This document shows positions 36,909 to 46,186 of a stretch of DNA of 64,000 nt, in pieces. The notes beneath the pieces were generated by a model. That model did not search any database. It saw only the letters and a list, made by a program, of their open reading frames with translations, and had not been told where the DNA came from. The stretch lies in assembly GCA_002706335.1 (NCBI GenBank), contig PAKZ01000037.1, forward strand, positions 1 to 64,000. Reading direction: 5' to 3'. Origin of the DNA: Ahrensia sp. (GTDB lineage Bacteria; Pseudomonadota; Alphaproteobacteria; Rhizobiales; Rhizobiaceae). Made by a program: the position numbers and the translations under genes. The first letter of the stretch is position 1; every line of letters starts with the position of its first letter.

Positions 36909-38578
36909 TGTTCTTTCCTGCAGGCGAAGCTGTCTCCGATTGAGGGCAGCGCATTACAGGACCATCCTTGCGCGAAGACCTCGGGAAATCTGTCCCGAAT
37001 ATAAGTTGCGACTACGAACAACTCATCCTTCTTGGCGTTTTTTAGCGCTTGTTCGGGATTGCAGTGATAGGCCCTTTGCTCGTCAAGTGTGCGTCCCGCA
37101 TAGAAGTTGTTTGTCTTGATTCCAACTGACCGGGCAAAGTAGCCAAACAATTCATAGTTGCGTTTGCCGCCAGGGCTTGCGTTCGGGCCACATTGCCAAG
37201 GAGGCAGAACAATGAGTTTAGTGAATGGCGCGCTCCCAAGCTCCGACCGATCAGGTGTCCAGGTGAGGTGCTGAAAGCCCGAGATATTGTCTCTGATTTT
37301 CGCCGCCACTCCGGCGACATCGACAATTTGGACTGCAAGCAGGACGGCGAGTATAGCGATAGTGTACCGCGCACGCAGCCGCGCATACAGGAGATAGACC
37401 GAGAGCGTGATCAACCAGAAGCCGCCGATCCAGAACAAGCGTCCTGAACTGCGAAATTTTGCAAGAATATCCTCGATTGCTTCGGGTGCAGGCAAGAACC
37501 AGCTGTAGGAGAGAAAGCTCGGAGTCGTGGAGAGAGCCAGCAGATAAGAAACAATGACTATTGCCAGCGCGCCAAACGCCAACCGCCGGTCTGGTTTCTC
37601 CGGCTTTCGAACTAAAGCGAGGATGGCGGAGCAGGCTACAAGACCGAGCACGCCGAGGCCGAGATAAGTAAAGCCTTCGAAGCTCTGGCCGCCAGTAGCA
37701 TCTGGAACGTTGAAACGTAGTATGGAACCTAAGCCGTTGGAATCAAATGGCCCTAAAGCATTCATCGAATAGTGGCCATATCCACCATGCTTCTCGCCCG
37801 CCGCATCCAGAAATCCAAACAAGTAAAAGCCCGTTATCGCTGTGATCCCTAAAGTTGAGATCTTTATCAATGTCCGAAGAAGGTTTTGCCTTCCGATTTG
37901 AAAACAAAGAAAAATAACAACGCTGAGACATACCATAAAGGTAAGATAGGGGTTGATGCCTGTGGCTAGAAAAACAACGGCATTATTGCTGGCAATCCAA
38001 TATCCCAGAGGGAAGCTGCGTGAGCGCAGCAGAATGAAAATGCTTAAAGCCAGAAGCCACTGAGAGCTGAGTGCCGTATGTCCCTGAAAGCGATAGAATG
38101 TGAATGGGAGGGTTGCGGTAAGAAGCCCCCCGAACGCCGCTGCGACTTCTGACGCTGATGAGCGATTGCCAGGGGTGCTGATTGCCTCTCTGGTTGCGAG
38201 ATAACCAAGCGAAGCTTGGAGGGCGATGCAAATGACAAAATATAGCCCGAAAAACTGCCCGCCATGAGCAAAAAAAATATGAAACGGCGACAAAAACAAG
38301 TAGAGTAGTGGCATCGCGTCGAACATCGCAATGCTCATCGGTATCGGGAAGCTAAGACTGTCCGAAACGGTTAAGAAAGACTGCGGGTCGGAGTTGAATC
38401 CTGACCAGGCTAAATAAACTTGGGCTAAATCGCCCCAAAGCCAGCCTGTGTCAAAATAGTCGAGGGGTCTCGCTCCAAGGTAAGAGACTCCCAAGATGCC
38501 TCCTGTTAAGAAGAGCAACGGCAGGACTAAAAGCGGTGTGAAGGTCTTTGATCTGAACGACGATCTGGCTTTTGTCAT
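36905..38578 (-). CDS. Polytopic membrane protein, DUF6311/GT-C-like
   Basis: A 557-residue protein with about 11 membrane helices. The first loop has YFDTGWLWGDLAQVYLAW with acidic residues at the GT-C active-site position, and TGINPYLTFMV lies mid-protein. It resembles DUF6311-type membrane proteins by eye. The C-terminal 110 residues are soluble and hold four cysteines. It is the first gene of an AT-richer two-gene unit transcribed leftwards. The function is probably sugar transfer on the periplasmic side. Confidence 0.7.
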   Translation of the reverse strand: MTKARSSFRSKTFTPLLVLPLLFLTGGILGVSYLGARPLDYFDTGWLWGDLAQVYLAWSGFNSDPQSFLTVSDSLSFPIPMSIAMFDAMPLLYLFLSPFHIFFAHGGQFFGLYFVICIALQASLGYLATREAISTPGNRSSASEVAAAFGGLLTATLPFTFYRFQGHTALSSQWLLALSIFILLRSRSFPLGYWIASNNAVVFLATGINPYLTFMVCLSVVIFLCFQIGRQNLLRTLIKISTLGITAITGFYLFGFLDAAGEKHGGYGHYSMNALGPFDSNGLGSILRFNVPDATGGQSFEGFTYLGLGVLGLVACSAILALVRKPEKPDRRLAFGALAIVIVSYLLALSTTPSFLSYSWFLPAPEAIEDILAKFRSSGRLFWIGGFWLITLSVYLLYARLRARYTIAILAVLLAVQIVDVAGVAAKIRDNISGFQHLTWTPDRSELGSAPFTKLIVLPPWQCGPNASPGGKRNYELFGYFARSVGIKTNNFYAGRTLDEQRAYHCNPEQALKNAKKDELFVVATYIRDRFPEVFAQGWSCNALPSIGDSFACRKEH

Positions 38579-38642
38579 TGGTCACGTCGTTGGCGAGATC
38601 CAATCAACAATGGACTCTCTGTTTCTTTAAATGTTTCGCGCA

Positions 38643-38721
38643 CTCGAAGCTTCGCTGAGTCGAGGTCTCATTATCATGAGGGGATTGGGTCGGGAAGTAC
38701 CCAAGCATGAGCTTGGTTTTT
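38643..38721 (+). promoter_or_regulatory. Candidate attenuator or small RNA with competing hairpins
   Basis: Three hairpins stand in a row: CTCGA/TCGAG (38643-38647/38660-38664), CTCAT/ATGAG (38667-38671/38676-38680) and TTGGGT/ACCCAA (38685-38690/38699-38704). The last arm overlaps the first arm of the terminator at 38701, so the two cannot form together. The transcript would run rightwards towards the 38845 gene. This could be a leader attenuator or a free small RNA. No promoter was identified with confidence. Confidence 0.4.
38701..38721 (+). terminator. Rho-independent terminator upstream of the 38845 gene
   Basis: CCAAGC and GCTTGG pair around ATGA and are followed at once by five T residues. 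No gene on this strand ends here: the gene to the left runs leftwards. It therefore ends a leader or small transcript. Confidence 0.7.
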
Positions 38722-38844
38722 AACGTAATCAATTCATGCTAGATTTTGCATGTGTTGGCGTTAGATCCAATGCCGCGCTCTATCTTCCTGATTTGGCAGT
38801 TTAGCTTCATTAGCACATTCATTTTCAAATCGTGTCGTGTTTCG

Positions 38845-40899
38845 ATGTTCCATCCCGATAAATACCGTCGTGACATTCTGCCGGTGCTTGGCGGCTCAAT
38901 CGCCATTTGTTTCGTGCTTTTTGCGATGATTCAAGGCGGGCGCAATGTCGCCGGGGAACTTGGTGACGGCCGCTTCAACATGTTCGTCTTGGAGCATGTT
39001 TATCGCTGGTTGATCGGTCAGGAAGAATCGCTGCTGTCGCCGCCTATCTTCTTTCCCTATCCCTATACGTTGGGCTTCTCCGACACGCATGCAGGCAGCG
39101 CGCTCGTTTACGCCGTGTTCCGCTCGGCGGGTTTGGATCAATATCATGCCCTGAACGCCTGGATCGCCGCAGGCTATTTAACGACGTTTCTGTCCGCTTA
39201 TTATGCGCTTCGACGTCTGTCGCTCATGCCGGTCATAGCTTCCATAGGCGCGTTCGCGTTTGCATGTAGCCTGCCCTCCATCGTTCATATCGGACACTCG
39301 CAACTCATATACCGGGTCGGCACGCCCTTGGCGTTTCTTTTTGCCTGGGAGTTCGCCAGGTCGAAATCTCCGAACGACTTGTTAAAATTCGTTGCTGCGT
39401 GTTCGGTGCAGCTTTTGATGAATGTCTATACGGGCATGTATACGGTCCTGCTTTGCGGTCTGTTTATGCTCGTTAGCGGCGTGTATTTCGGTTTCACGGG
39501 CGAGGGCGGTTTTGGGCGGTTGTGGCGGGACGCGCGTTTCGCCTGGACGCGTTCCGCCAATTACCGTTTTACGACGTTCACGGCGACCGCGCTCCTTGTC
39601 GCCTTCGCTCTCGCCGTCCTTCTCTTCCATGCGTACGTCGCGCATCTCTACGGATTCGGGCGAAATTGGGCAAATATCGCATATCAGGTGGCGCGGCCCC
39701 GGTCCTATTTCGTCATGGACGATCTCCCCTATTGGGCGCCGGTATCAGAGGCTTTGCAGGGATTGCGACAGCGCAACGAGCATCAGCTTTTTCTGGGGAT
39801 TCCGCTGGTGGTTTTGTTCATTGCGATGTTGGGCCATCTTCTCTGGCGTCGCCGTGAAGCGTCTCCCCAGCTCAAGATTTTCGCCCTGTCGATCCTGGCG
39901 ACAGGTCTGCTGATGACGTCGTTCCTCGGACACACGCTATATTGGTTCATCGGGCAGCTTCCCGGGTTTGACGCCCTGCGCGCCGCCGCACGATATGAAA
40001 TAATTCTCGTGTTTCCCCTGGTGGTCGCCGTCGGTCTATATCTCCAGCAACTCCTGCGTACGCCGTCTTTGAGAGTCGTCGGCACGGGCGCCATCGCAGT
40101 CTGGGCTGCGTGGTCGTTGGCGGATGTGGTGCTCTTGAAGAAAACCACTGTCCCGATTTCGGATGCGAAGGGACGCATTGAAGCCGCGGCAGCTGCGGTG
40201 CCCGCGGGAGAACTTGAGCCGAATACTGTGATCGCCTATGGCGCGGACTTCGGGGATCATCCGGCACTGGTGCAGATCAACGCGATGTTGCTCGCCCAAA
40301 GCCTAGGGGTATCGACACTCAACGGCTATTCCGGCAATTCGCCACTTGGTTACTCCTACAATCCCTCCTGTATCGGCTTCATGCGACAACTGGCGGCTTA
40401 TGACGAATGGGCCTCGAGGCATGATCTGCCGCGCTTGTCGGAGATCGACTACCACCCGTTTTTTGTTCAAACCAACGGGTGTAATCTGGATCGAGAGACC
40501 ATACTGCAACTACCCATTACGGCAGGTGATCCGCTGACAAAGCAGCAGGGTGACGCGGTTGGCCTGCGCCTGCGCTCGGTGACTGCCGAACCTGACAGCT
40601 ACAAAATCGCCTTGCAGATCGTCAATGAGTCTGAGCACACCATACATGCGCTTTCCTCCTCACCATTTCGCCTATCGTGGCGCGTCACCAAGCCCGGTGA
40701 GACCTCGCGGGAGGGCTGGGACACACGGCACGAGATAGAAGGCGATATCCGGTCGGGAGAATCGCTAAGTCAAACGCTTGTCGTTCCCCGATCCGCAGTC
40801 GATCCCGGCAAGGCTATTCAGGTGACTTTCGTCGTTGAAGGCAAGTTTTGGGCGCACGATATCGGCATTCCTCCGTTAGAGGTTGAGGTGCCGGAATGA
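38845..40899 (+). CDS. Large polytopic membrane protein, GT-C/YfhO-like
   Basis: About 684 residues with some 11 membrane helices and a 220-residue soluble C-terminus. After the first helix come LGDGRFNMFVLEHVYRW and FFPYPYTLGFSDTHAGSAL, a loop arrangement typical of GT-C glycosyltransferases. The open frame begins at 38746 with TTG, and ATG codons exist at 38770 and 38845; none has a clear ribosome site. 38845 is preferred because the protein then starts just before helix one (MFHPDKYRRDILPVL). Substrate unknown. Confidence 0.75.
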   Translation: MFHPDKYRRDILPVLGGSIAICFVLFAMIQGGRNVAGELGDGRFNMFVLEHVYRWLIGQEESLLSPPIFFPYPYTLGFSDTHAGSALVYAVFRSAGLDQYHALNAWIAAGYLTTFLSAYYALRRLSLMPVIASIGAFAFACSLPSIVHIGHSQLIYRVGTPLAFLFAWEFARSKSPNDLLKFVAACSVQLLMNVYTGMYTVLLCGLFMLVSGVYFGFTGEGGFGRLWRDARFAWTRSANYRFTTFTATALLVAFALAVLLFHAYVAHLYGFGRNWANIAYQVARPRSYFVMDDLPYWAPVSEALQGLRQRNEHQLFLGIPLVVLFIAMLGHLLWRRREASPQLKIFALSILATGLLMTSFLGHTLYWFIGQLPGFDALRAAARYEIILVFPLVVAVGLYLQQLLRTPSLRVVGTGAIAVWAAWSLADVVLLKKTTVPISDAKGRIEAAAAAVPAGELEPNTVIAYGADFGDHPALVQINAMLLAQSLGVSTLNGYSGNSPLGYSYNPSCIGFMRQLAAYDEWASRHDLPRLSEIDYHPFFVQTNGCNLDRETILQLPITAGDPLTKQQGDAVGLRLRSVTAEPDSYKIALQIVNESEHTIHALSSSPFRLSWRVTKPGETSREGWDTRHEIEGDIRSGESLSQTLVVPRSAVDPGKAIQVTFVVEGKFWAHDIGIPPLEVEVPE

Positions 40900-41024
40900 T
40901 GATGATCCCGGGACTGTACGTTGCCGGATGCCCCTCTTTCAGGACTTCGCGTATTGTGGAGGCCAAGACCCCGCGTTAAGGGGGTGGCCAGTGCAGGCTC
41001 AAGGCGCGGGGAACATTGAACGAC

Positions 41025-41957
41025 ATGGCATATCGATGGGTCATCGTTACCCCCGTATTCGAGGATGTCGAGGCCGCCTCGCGCCTGTTCGTCGAATTGC
41101 GCGAGACCTTGGGCAACGAAGTAGTCGTGGTCGCGGTGGACGACGGATCCACGCACGAGCCGCTGGGCACCGAACCGATCCGGGATGCCGGATTGGACGG
41201 CGTCGTCGTTCGCTTGATACGCAATATTGGCCACCAGCGCGCGATCGCGGTCGGGCTCGGCTATGCCAGCGAGCACTATCCGGATCTCCCTTGCGTGGTC
41301 ATGGACTCCGACGGCGAGGATGTCCCGGCCTCGGTCCCCCTGCTGATCGACGAGCTCGAGAGGTCCGGTGTCGATGCGGTCGTGGCCCAGCGGCGCAACC
41401 GCTCGGAATCCTGGAAGTTTCAGCTTTTCTACGCTGTCTACAAGCGCATCTTCGGAGCGTTAACCGGGCGCAACATCAGTTTTGGCAATTTCATGATTCT
41501 CAAGCCGGCAGCCGTGCGGCGTATCTGCGCCATGCCTGAGACCTGGATCCATCTTGCCGCCTCGGTGCTCGTGTCGCGATTGCGGGTGTTACGGCTTCCG
41601 ATAGACAGGGGCTCCCGCTACGTCGGGAGTTCGAAAATGAACTTCACTGGACTGGCATTGCACGGATTTCGCGCCATAACGGTATTTGCTGAGGATGTTA
41701 TGGTGCGCCTGGGCGCATTCTGCGCGTTCGTTGGGGCAATGTCGATCGTTGGCATTATTGCCTCAATCGCGCTCAAGGTCGCGGGTATGACGTCGCCGGG
41801 ATGGTTCTCGGTCGCGCTGGCCTTGTTGACGATTATGCTGATACAGACCGGAGCCTTGGCTTTGATAAGCCTTTTCGTGACTGGCAGAAGCAATAACCTT
41901 CTTGCTGTCCAATATAGTAGAATGATCGATGTCGTAATGCCGGTTGATCGAGAATGA
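41025..41957 (+). CDS. Glycosyltransferase family 2 (polyprenyl-phosphate type)
   Basis: A 310-residue enzyme of the GtrB/dolichol-phosphate-mannose-synthase group. It shows VAVDDGSTHEP, the metal site VMDSDGEDVP and a C-terminal pair of membrane helices (about 228-252 and 263-290). It probably makes a lipid-linked monosaccharide for the GT-C-like proteins encoded next to it. The frame could start at a TTG (41016); the ATG at 41025 is chosen. Confidence 0.88.
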   Translation: MAYRWVIVTPVFEDVEAASRLFVELRETLGNEVVVVAVDDGSTHEPLGTEPIRDAGLDGVVVRLIRNIGHQRAIAVGLGYASEHYPDLPCVVMDSDGEDVPASVPLLIDELERSGVDAVVAQRRNRSESWKFQLFYAVYKRIFGALTGRNISFGNFMILKPAAVRRICAMPETWIHLAASVLVSRLRVLRLPIDRGSRYVGSSKMNFTGLALHGFRAITVFAEDVMVRLGAFCAFVGAMSIVGIIASIALKVAGMTSPGWFSVALALLTIMLIQTGALALISLFVTGRSNNLLAVQYSRMIDVVMPVDRE

Positions 41958-42051
41958 ACCTGGCATTGCAGGTGCCAGTATTGCAACGAAGTTGCATCTT
42001 GGGATGGACTAGCGCTTAACGTGTCGCGTCATAAGATTCGAGGGAAATTTC

Positions 42052-43026
42052 ATGCGTCTGTACGACAGCCGAAAGCGCATACTTGTAACCGGGGGTGCCG
42101 GTTTTATCGGGTCTCACTTGATCGAGCGTCTTCTCGATATGGGACACGATGTGCTTTGTGCCGATAACCTCTTTACGGGAACCAAGAGGAATATCGATGC
42201 ATTCCACAACAACCCTCATTTCGAGTTCCTTCGCCATGACGTGACGTTTCCGCTCTATGTGGAAGTTGACGAGATCTACAATCTCGCATGCCCGGCGTCT
42301 CCCGTGCACTATCAGCACGATCCGGTTCAGACGACGAAGACATCGGTACACGGCGCGATCAATGTCCTCGGTCTCGCCAAACGACTGAAATGCAAGGTCT
42401 TCCAGGCATCTACAAGCGAGGTCTATGGGGACCCGGTGGTTCACCCGCAGCCGGAGACTTACTGGGGGCATGTCAATCCGATCGGTCCGCGGTCCTGTTA
42501 TGATGAGGGCAAACGCTGTGCGGAGACCCTCTTTTTCGACTATCACCAACAGCATGGCGTCGCGATCAAGGTAGCGAGGATATTCAATACCTATGGCCCT
42601 CGCATGCACCCTGCCGACGGACGTGTCGTGTCGAATTTCATTCTTCAGGCGCTTAACGGCGCCCCGATCACGGTGTTCGGTGACGGCTCGCAAACACGGT
42701 CTTTCTGTTATGTGGACGACCTGGTCGAGGGCTTCATACGTCTCATGGATACGGGGCCGGAGATCACGGGACCCATCAATCTCGGGAACCCGAATGAGTT
42801 CACCATCAGGCAACTCGCTGAAAAGGTGGTCGAAATGACCGGGTCGAAATCGGAGATCGTTTATCGTGATCTGCCGCAGGACGATCCGAAGCAGAGACAA
42901 CCCGATATCACTCTTGCCAGGAAGCATCTGGATTGGGCGCCGACCATCGAACTCGACCATGGTCTTCGCCAGACGATCTCGTATTTCGAGAGCCTGATGC
43001 CGGAATTGGTCAGCGAGACTGCGTGA
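42052..43026 (+). CDS. UDP-glucuronate decarboxylase (UDP-xylose synthase)
   Basis: A 324-residue short-chain dehydrogenase/reductase. The NAD site [14 protein letters not shown] is at about 14-27, with STSEVYGDP and the catalytic [10 protein letters not shown] (Tyr, Lys) at about 148-157. [20 protein letters not shown] is diagnostic of UDP-xylose synthase. It would turn UDP-glucuronate into UDP-xylose for the surface polymer. A decayed second copy of the C-terminal part lies at 58.3-58.7 kb. Confidence 0.93.
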   Translation: MRLYDSRKRILVTGGAGFIGSHLIERLLDMGHDVLCADNLFTGTKRNIDAFHNNPHFEFLRHDVTFPLYVEVDEIYNLACPASPVHYQHDPVQTTKTSVHGAINVLGLAKRLKCKVFQASTSEVYGDPVVHPQPETYWGHVNPIGPRSCYDEGKRCAETLFFDYHQQHGVAIKVARIFNTYGPRMHPADGRVVSNFILQALNGAPITVFGDGSQTRSFCYVDDLVEGFIRLMDTGPEITGPINLGNPNEFTIRQLAEKVVEMTGSKSEIVYRDLPQDDPKQRQPDITLARKHLDWAPTIELDHGLRQTISYFESLMPELVSETA

Positions 43027-43099
43027 TCACCGGCGGTGAATTGGCAAATTGCGGGCTTGAACAAAGTGCGCTGTTTGGGATAGCACGTCACGACGTCTT

Positions 43100-43174
43100 T
43101 GGGGCGTAGCCAAGCGGTAAGGCAGCGGTTTTTGGTACCGCCATGCGCTGGTTCGAATCCAGCCGCCCCAGCCA
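43100..43174 (+). tRNA. tRNA-Gln (UUG anticodon)
   Basis: The cloverleaf is complete: acceptor TGGGGCG pairs with CGCCCCA, the anticodon stem GCGGT/ACCGC encloses a seven-base loop with TTG in the middle, and the T-arm is CTGGTTCGAATCCAG. The encoded CCA follows discriminator G. It sits between the polysaccharide block and the IalB/curli block. Confidence 0.96.
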
Positions 43175-43184
43175 GACGTTTGAT

Positions 43185-43213
43185 ACAACGGACCGATTGC
43201 CGTTGTGTTTTTG
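43185..43213 (+). terminator. Terminator after tRNA-Gln
   Basis: ACAACGG (43185-43191) and CCGTTGT (43200-43206) pair around an eight-base loop, followed by GTTTTTG. Confidence 0.8.
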
Positions 43214-43269
43214 TTGCGGATTGATCTTTCGATGTTCGATCGCGACCGGCGTATTCCCGTCACCTGGCT

Positions 43270-43998
43270 TTAGTCGACCTGTCCGCCTTCCAGTGACTCC
43301 ACGGCTTTCGTGAAGCCGACAAGGCTAAAGCCGATTGAGATCGGCTTTTGATCGGCGCCGCGAACGATGGCGCTCGCCTTTGCTCCATCCCGCATGGCTT
43401 GGAGCATGGGCTCGGCAGCCTGACCTTCGCCGATGCAACCCTGTGGCGTGCAGCGCGCTACATTGATCGTTGTTGAGTAACCGGTATCGACTCGCAACTC
43501 GATGCCTTGGGAAACTGAAATCCCGAGGGGAACCGCCATCTGGAATTGATACGACTCGTTTTCCGGCATTTTCGCCAGGCTGAAAACGAGAACGATCTGC
43601 TTGCCGTCTGCGGAAGCCACACGCAATACGATCTGGCACTGCGGGCCAGGCGCGGCCTGAGTAAGGCACTCTTGAGTCCATGAGCCGAATTTGCGCGTTT
43701 CAGGCGAAGCGGTTTTCTCCGCGCTCTCGACCTGCTCGCCTGTCGCGTCTTTCTGCGCTTCTGCCTTCTCGTTCTGCGGCTTAGTGTCGACGCGCCGGGT
43801 GCCGCCGCCAACGCTCTGGATGATCTCGGACCCGCCCCTGTTCGTCTTGTCTTCCAGAACCGGAACGGTCGATGGAGATCTCGTAGCCGGAGTGGAGAAA
43901 ATGGGCGACGACGTGTCTTGGGCGTTCGCGCCACATGTCGGCAAAGAGGCCGCGCCGCATGCGAATGCCGCCACGAGCATTTTGGTTAACGTCCGCAT
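43270..43998 (-). CDS. Invasion-associated locus B (IalB) family protein
   Basis: A 242-residue exported protein. A signal peptide ends near residue 26 (CGANA-QD), then comes a low-complexity charged linker (about 30-105). The IalB domain has RKFGSWTQECL, CQIVLRVAS, DTGYSTTINVARCTPQGC and a conserved IGFSLVGFTKAVESL end. Cysteines suit periplasmic disulfides. IalB was named for Bartonella invasion, but the family is widespread in free-living Hyphomicrobiales and its role is not defined. GGGAG precedes the start. Divergent from the secreted small protein. Confidence 0.88.
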   Translation of the reverse strand: MRTLTKMLVAAFACGAASLPTCGANAQDTSSPIFSTPATRSPSTVPVLEDKTNRGGSEIIQSVGGGTRRVDTKPQNEKAEAQKDATGEQVESAEKTASPETRKFGSWTQECLTQAAPGPQCQIVLRVASADGKQIVLVFSLAKMPENESYQFQMAVPLGISVSQGIELRVDTGYSTTINVARCTPQGCIGEGQAAEPMLQAMRDGAKASAIVRGADQKPISIGFSLVGFTKAVESLEGGQVD

Positions 43999-44107
43999 TG
44001 AACACTCCCATTGCGTGTGGGTCCGAGGGCGCGTTTGTCATTTCACGGCCTGTTGGACCTGTCAATTAAACATGGCGTGCAAAAGAATAACATGGCCTTT
44101 TGAGCTT

Positions 44108-44122
44108 ATGTAACGTCTGCTA
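44108..44122. promoter_or_regulatory. Shared motif upstream of the secreted small protein
   Basis: ATGTAACGTCTGCTA here and ATGTAACGTCTGTTA at 45920-45934 match at 14 of 15 bases. Both lie in AT-rich promoter regions of the curli locus, at 53 and 346 bases before the next gene. A common regulator site is a reasonable inference. Confidence 0.45.
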
Positions 44123-44160
44123 TGTTTTTCCCGTCAGTCTAGGTTGGGGGATCTGTCTTA

Positions 44161-44535
44161 ATGTCCAGAACGTTGCTTTTTGTGTTGTCGTTAAGTGTGC
44201 TGTCCTTGGCAGCTCAGGGTGCGGCCGGGCAGCCATATATCGATCAGGTCAACAGGGCGATGCCGCAAGGAAGCGCCTATATACCGCAAGTCTCCGAAGG
44301 CGCGCGCATGAAGAAGCCAAGCCGTCGCGCAGTGAAGAGGAATTCCGGCAGCGGAGGCACCGGTTTGGCAAAGAATGGTGCGACGAGTAAATCAGTAAAA
44401 AAAGAATCAGCGTCAATAGAAGAGAAGAAGCCGAGTTCTCTGTATCCTTCCGTAGGGAGAGGTACGACTGTCGGATTGTCTTCCTCGGACACAGGCCGAT
44501 TCCCCTCCGTGGGGCGAGGTGCGGTGTCGATATGA
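44161..44535 (+). CDS. Small secreted protein of unknown function
   Basis: A 124-residue protein with a signal peptide to about residue 23 (GAAG-QP), then a basic, Lys/Ser-rich, probably disordered body. The tail contains a duplicated PSVGRG motif (YPSVGRGTTV and FPSVGRGAVSI). No family is recognised. Its place 200 bases before csgG, and a promoter motif shared with the giant curlin, point to a part in curli formation or regulation. Confidence 0.7.
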   Translation: MSRTLLFVLSLSVLSLAAQGAAGQPYIDQVNRAMPQGSAYIPQVSEGARMKKPSRRAVKRNSGSGGTGLAKNGATSKSVKKESASIEEKKPSSLYPSVGRGTTVGLSSSDTGRFPSVGRGAVSI

Positions 44536-44733
44536 TATTTCAGTCTCAGTATTAAGTGACGCAGCCTGAGTTTCCGTGAGAAAACAACTACTGTCGAATG
44601 CTGCTGTTGCGTAATTGCCACGCATGTTAACGTTTTCTAGTATTGCGCGAAAAAACGCTTTAGGCATATTTCGCAATCTTGGTGCTTCTTGTACGAAGTA
44701 AACCGCCGCACGAGGGTTTTGGGGGTGGGCAAT

Positions 44734-45588
44734 ATGAAATTCAAGTTGGCAGTCGTTCTGGTGGCGGCGGGGGTGATCTCCGGTTGTCAGACAGGCCAAA
44801 AGCTGAACACGCCTCCGGCCCAGTTGGCGCCGTCGACCAAAACCTCGTCGCGTTTGGAGACTATCCCGTCGCCGGCCCGTCCGGTGGATGTGGCCGTTTA
44901 TGAATTTCCGGACCTGACCGGTCAGGCGAAGCCAAACGAATCTTTTGCGGAGTATAGCCGCGCCGTGACGCAAGGCGGCTCCGCCATCCTTGTCGATGTC
45001 TTGAAGAAGGCTGGCGACGGGCAATGGTTCCGCGTGGTTGAGAGGTCCGGGCTGAAAAACTTGGTCCAGGAGCGCACGCTTATAGAAAACACGCAGCGGG
45101 CATACGGCCAGAACGTAACGCTGCCTCCCGTGCGTTTCGCCGGCCTCCTGCTGGAGGGCGGCATTGTGGGCTACGACTCGAACGAGGTAACCGGCGGCGC
45201 CGGCGCGCGCTATCTCGGTATCGGCGGTGACGTCACCTATCGGTCGGATGTGGTGACGGTGAATCTTCGTGCTGTGAGTATCCAGACCGGTGAGGTGCTG
45301 CTTTCCACGACCACATCGAAACAGGTCTACTCGTTTCAGGTGCGCGGCGGCGCTTACAAGTTCGCCGTGCCGGAGCAGCTCCTCGAGGTGGAAATTGGCC
45401 AGTCGCGCAACGACCCCGGGTCGCTCGCTGTTCGAGAGGGCATAGAGCTCGCGGTCTATTCGCTCATTGTGGAAGGTGTGCGGAGCGGCCAGTGGCAGCT
45501 CATGGACCCGACCTTGGCGGGCAAGCTGCTCAAATCCTATGATGAACGGTACCGCGAAAATATGAGAGTTGCCGTCGCCGTCGATTGA
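44734..45588 (+). CDS. csgG: Curli secretion lipoprotein CsgG
   Basis: A 284-residue outer-membrane lipoprotein. The signal peptide ends at lipobox VISGC, with Cys18 as the lipidated residue. The family body follows: VAVYEFPDLTGQ, FRVVERSGLKNLVQERTLI and YLGIGGDVTYRSDVVTVNLR, the last covering the transmembrane hairpins. CsgG forms a nine-fold pore exporting curlin subunits. Length is close to E. coli CsgG. The ATG at 44734 is preceded by a G-rich ribosome site; an earlier in-frame TTG (44689) would spoil the signal peptide. Confidence 0.95.
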   Translation: MKFKLAVVLVAAGVISGCQTGQKLNTPPAQLAPSTKTSSRLETIPSPARPVDVAVYEFPDLTGQAKPNESFAEYSRAVTQGGSAILVDVLKKAGDGQWFRVVERSGLKNLVQERTLIENTQRAYGQNVTLPPVRFAGLLLEGGIVGYDSNEVTGGAGARYLGIGGDVTYRSDVVTVNLRAVSIQTGEVLLSTTTSKQVYSFQVRGGAYKFAVPEQLLEVEIGQSRNDPGSLAVREGIELAVYSLIVEGVRSGQWQLMDPTLAGKLLKSYDERYRENMRVAVAVD

Positions 45589-45788
45589 TCGCGTGACGGA
45601 ATTCCCGCCGCCCGGCTGGAACGCCTGATTGCAGCGCCAGGCGCCGTCTCGCTTACGGAGACCTGCGATCGGTGCACTCCTGTTCGTCATCTTATGTATA
45701 TGTGCATGAAATAATGCGTCTCATGTATTGGATACATTGAGATATTTTCCATATTTGAAAATCGAAATTCCGTTCTTATCCAAGGCGC

Positions 45789-45802
45789 TTGACGTCAGTC
45801 AA
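45789..45802. promoter_or_regulatory. Palindromic candidate operator
   Basis: TTGAC and GTCAA flank GTCA (TTGACGTCAGTCAA). It could bind a dimeric regulator or include a -35 box. It lies about 460 bases before the giant curlin start. Confidence 0.3.
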
Positions 45803-45919
45803 TGAATTCTCCGTTTGTAGGTGCGATGATCAAACGGTTCCGCTTTCCTATTAAGAAATGCGAACGTTATTCCGAAAAAATCTCTCTATGTCAGACGATG
45901 ATTTGGATATACGAATTAA

Positions 45920-45979
45920 ATGTAACGTCTGTTAATCATAAATAAAAAAATACGAAAATAATATTTCAGTAAACAGACG
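45920..45979. promoter_or_regulatory. Shared motif and facing half-sites
   Basis: The 15-base motif at 45920-45934 repeats the one at 44108. Its core CGTCTGTT (45926-45933) faces the inverted copy AACAGACG (45972-45979) across 38 AT-rich bases, as if two regulator half-sites bend the DNA between them. Confidence 0.4.
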
Positions 45980-46186
45980 GCCACCCTGTTTCAAATTCAA
46001 TCGATGGTTGGGTTAAGGCGCGTCGGCGGTGTGCCAAAATGTAGCACAGATACTGAATATCGTCCAGTATCAACATGTCTAAACGGGATTTGTAGCAATT
46101 CGGCACAGTTAGAGACTCGCTTGAAGAGTCTTTAGCTTTGGATCGTCAAAGAATCCGGGTTGTCACGCTATTGCAATCAGTGGTAG

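Noticed and set aside
43100-43174. tRNA-Gln as an island attachment site
   Set aside because: I saw no repeat of its 3' end and no integrase gene in the window.
45826-45945. 39-codon frame in the curlin promoter region
   Set aside because: It overlaps the shared regulatory motif, has AT-driven composition and no clear ribosome site.
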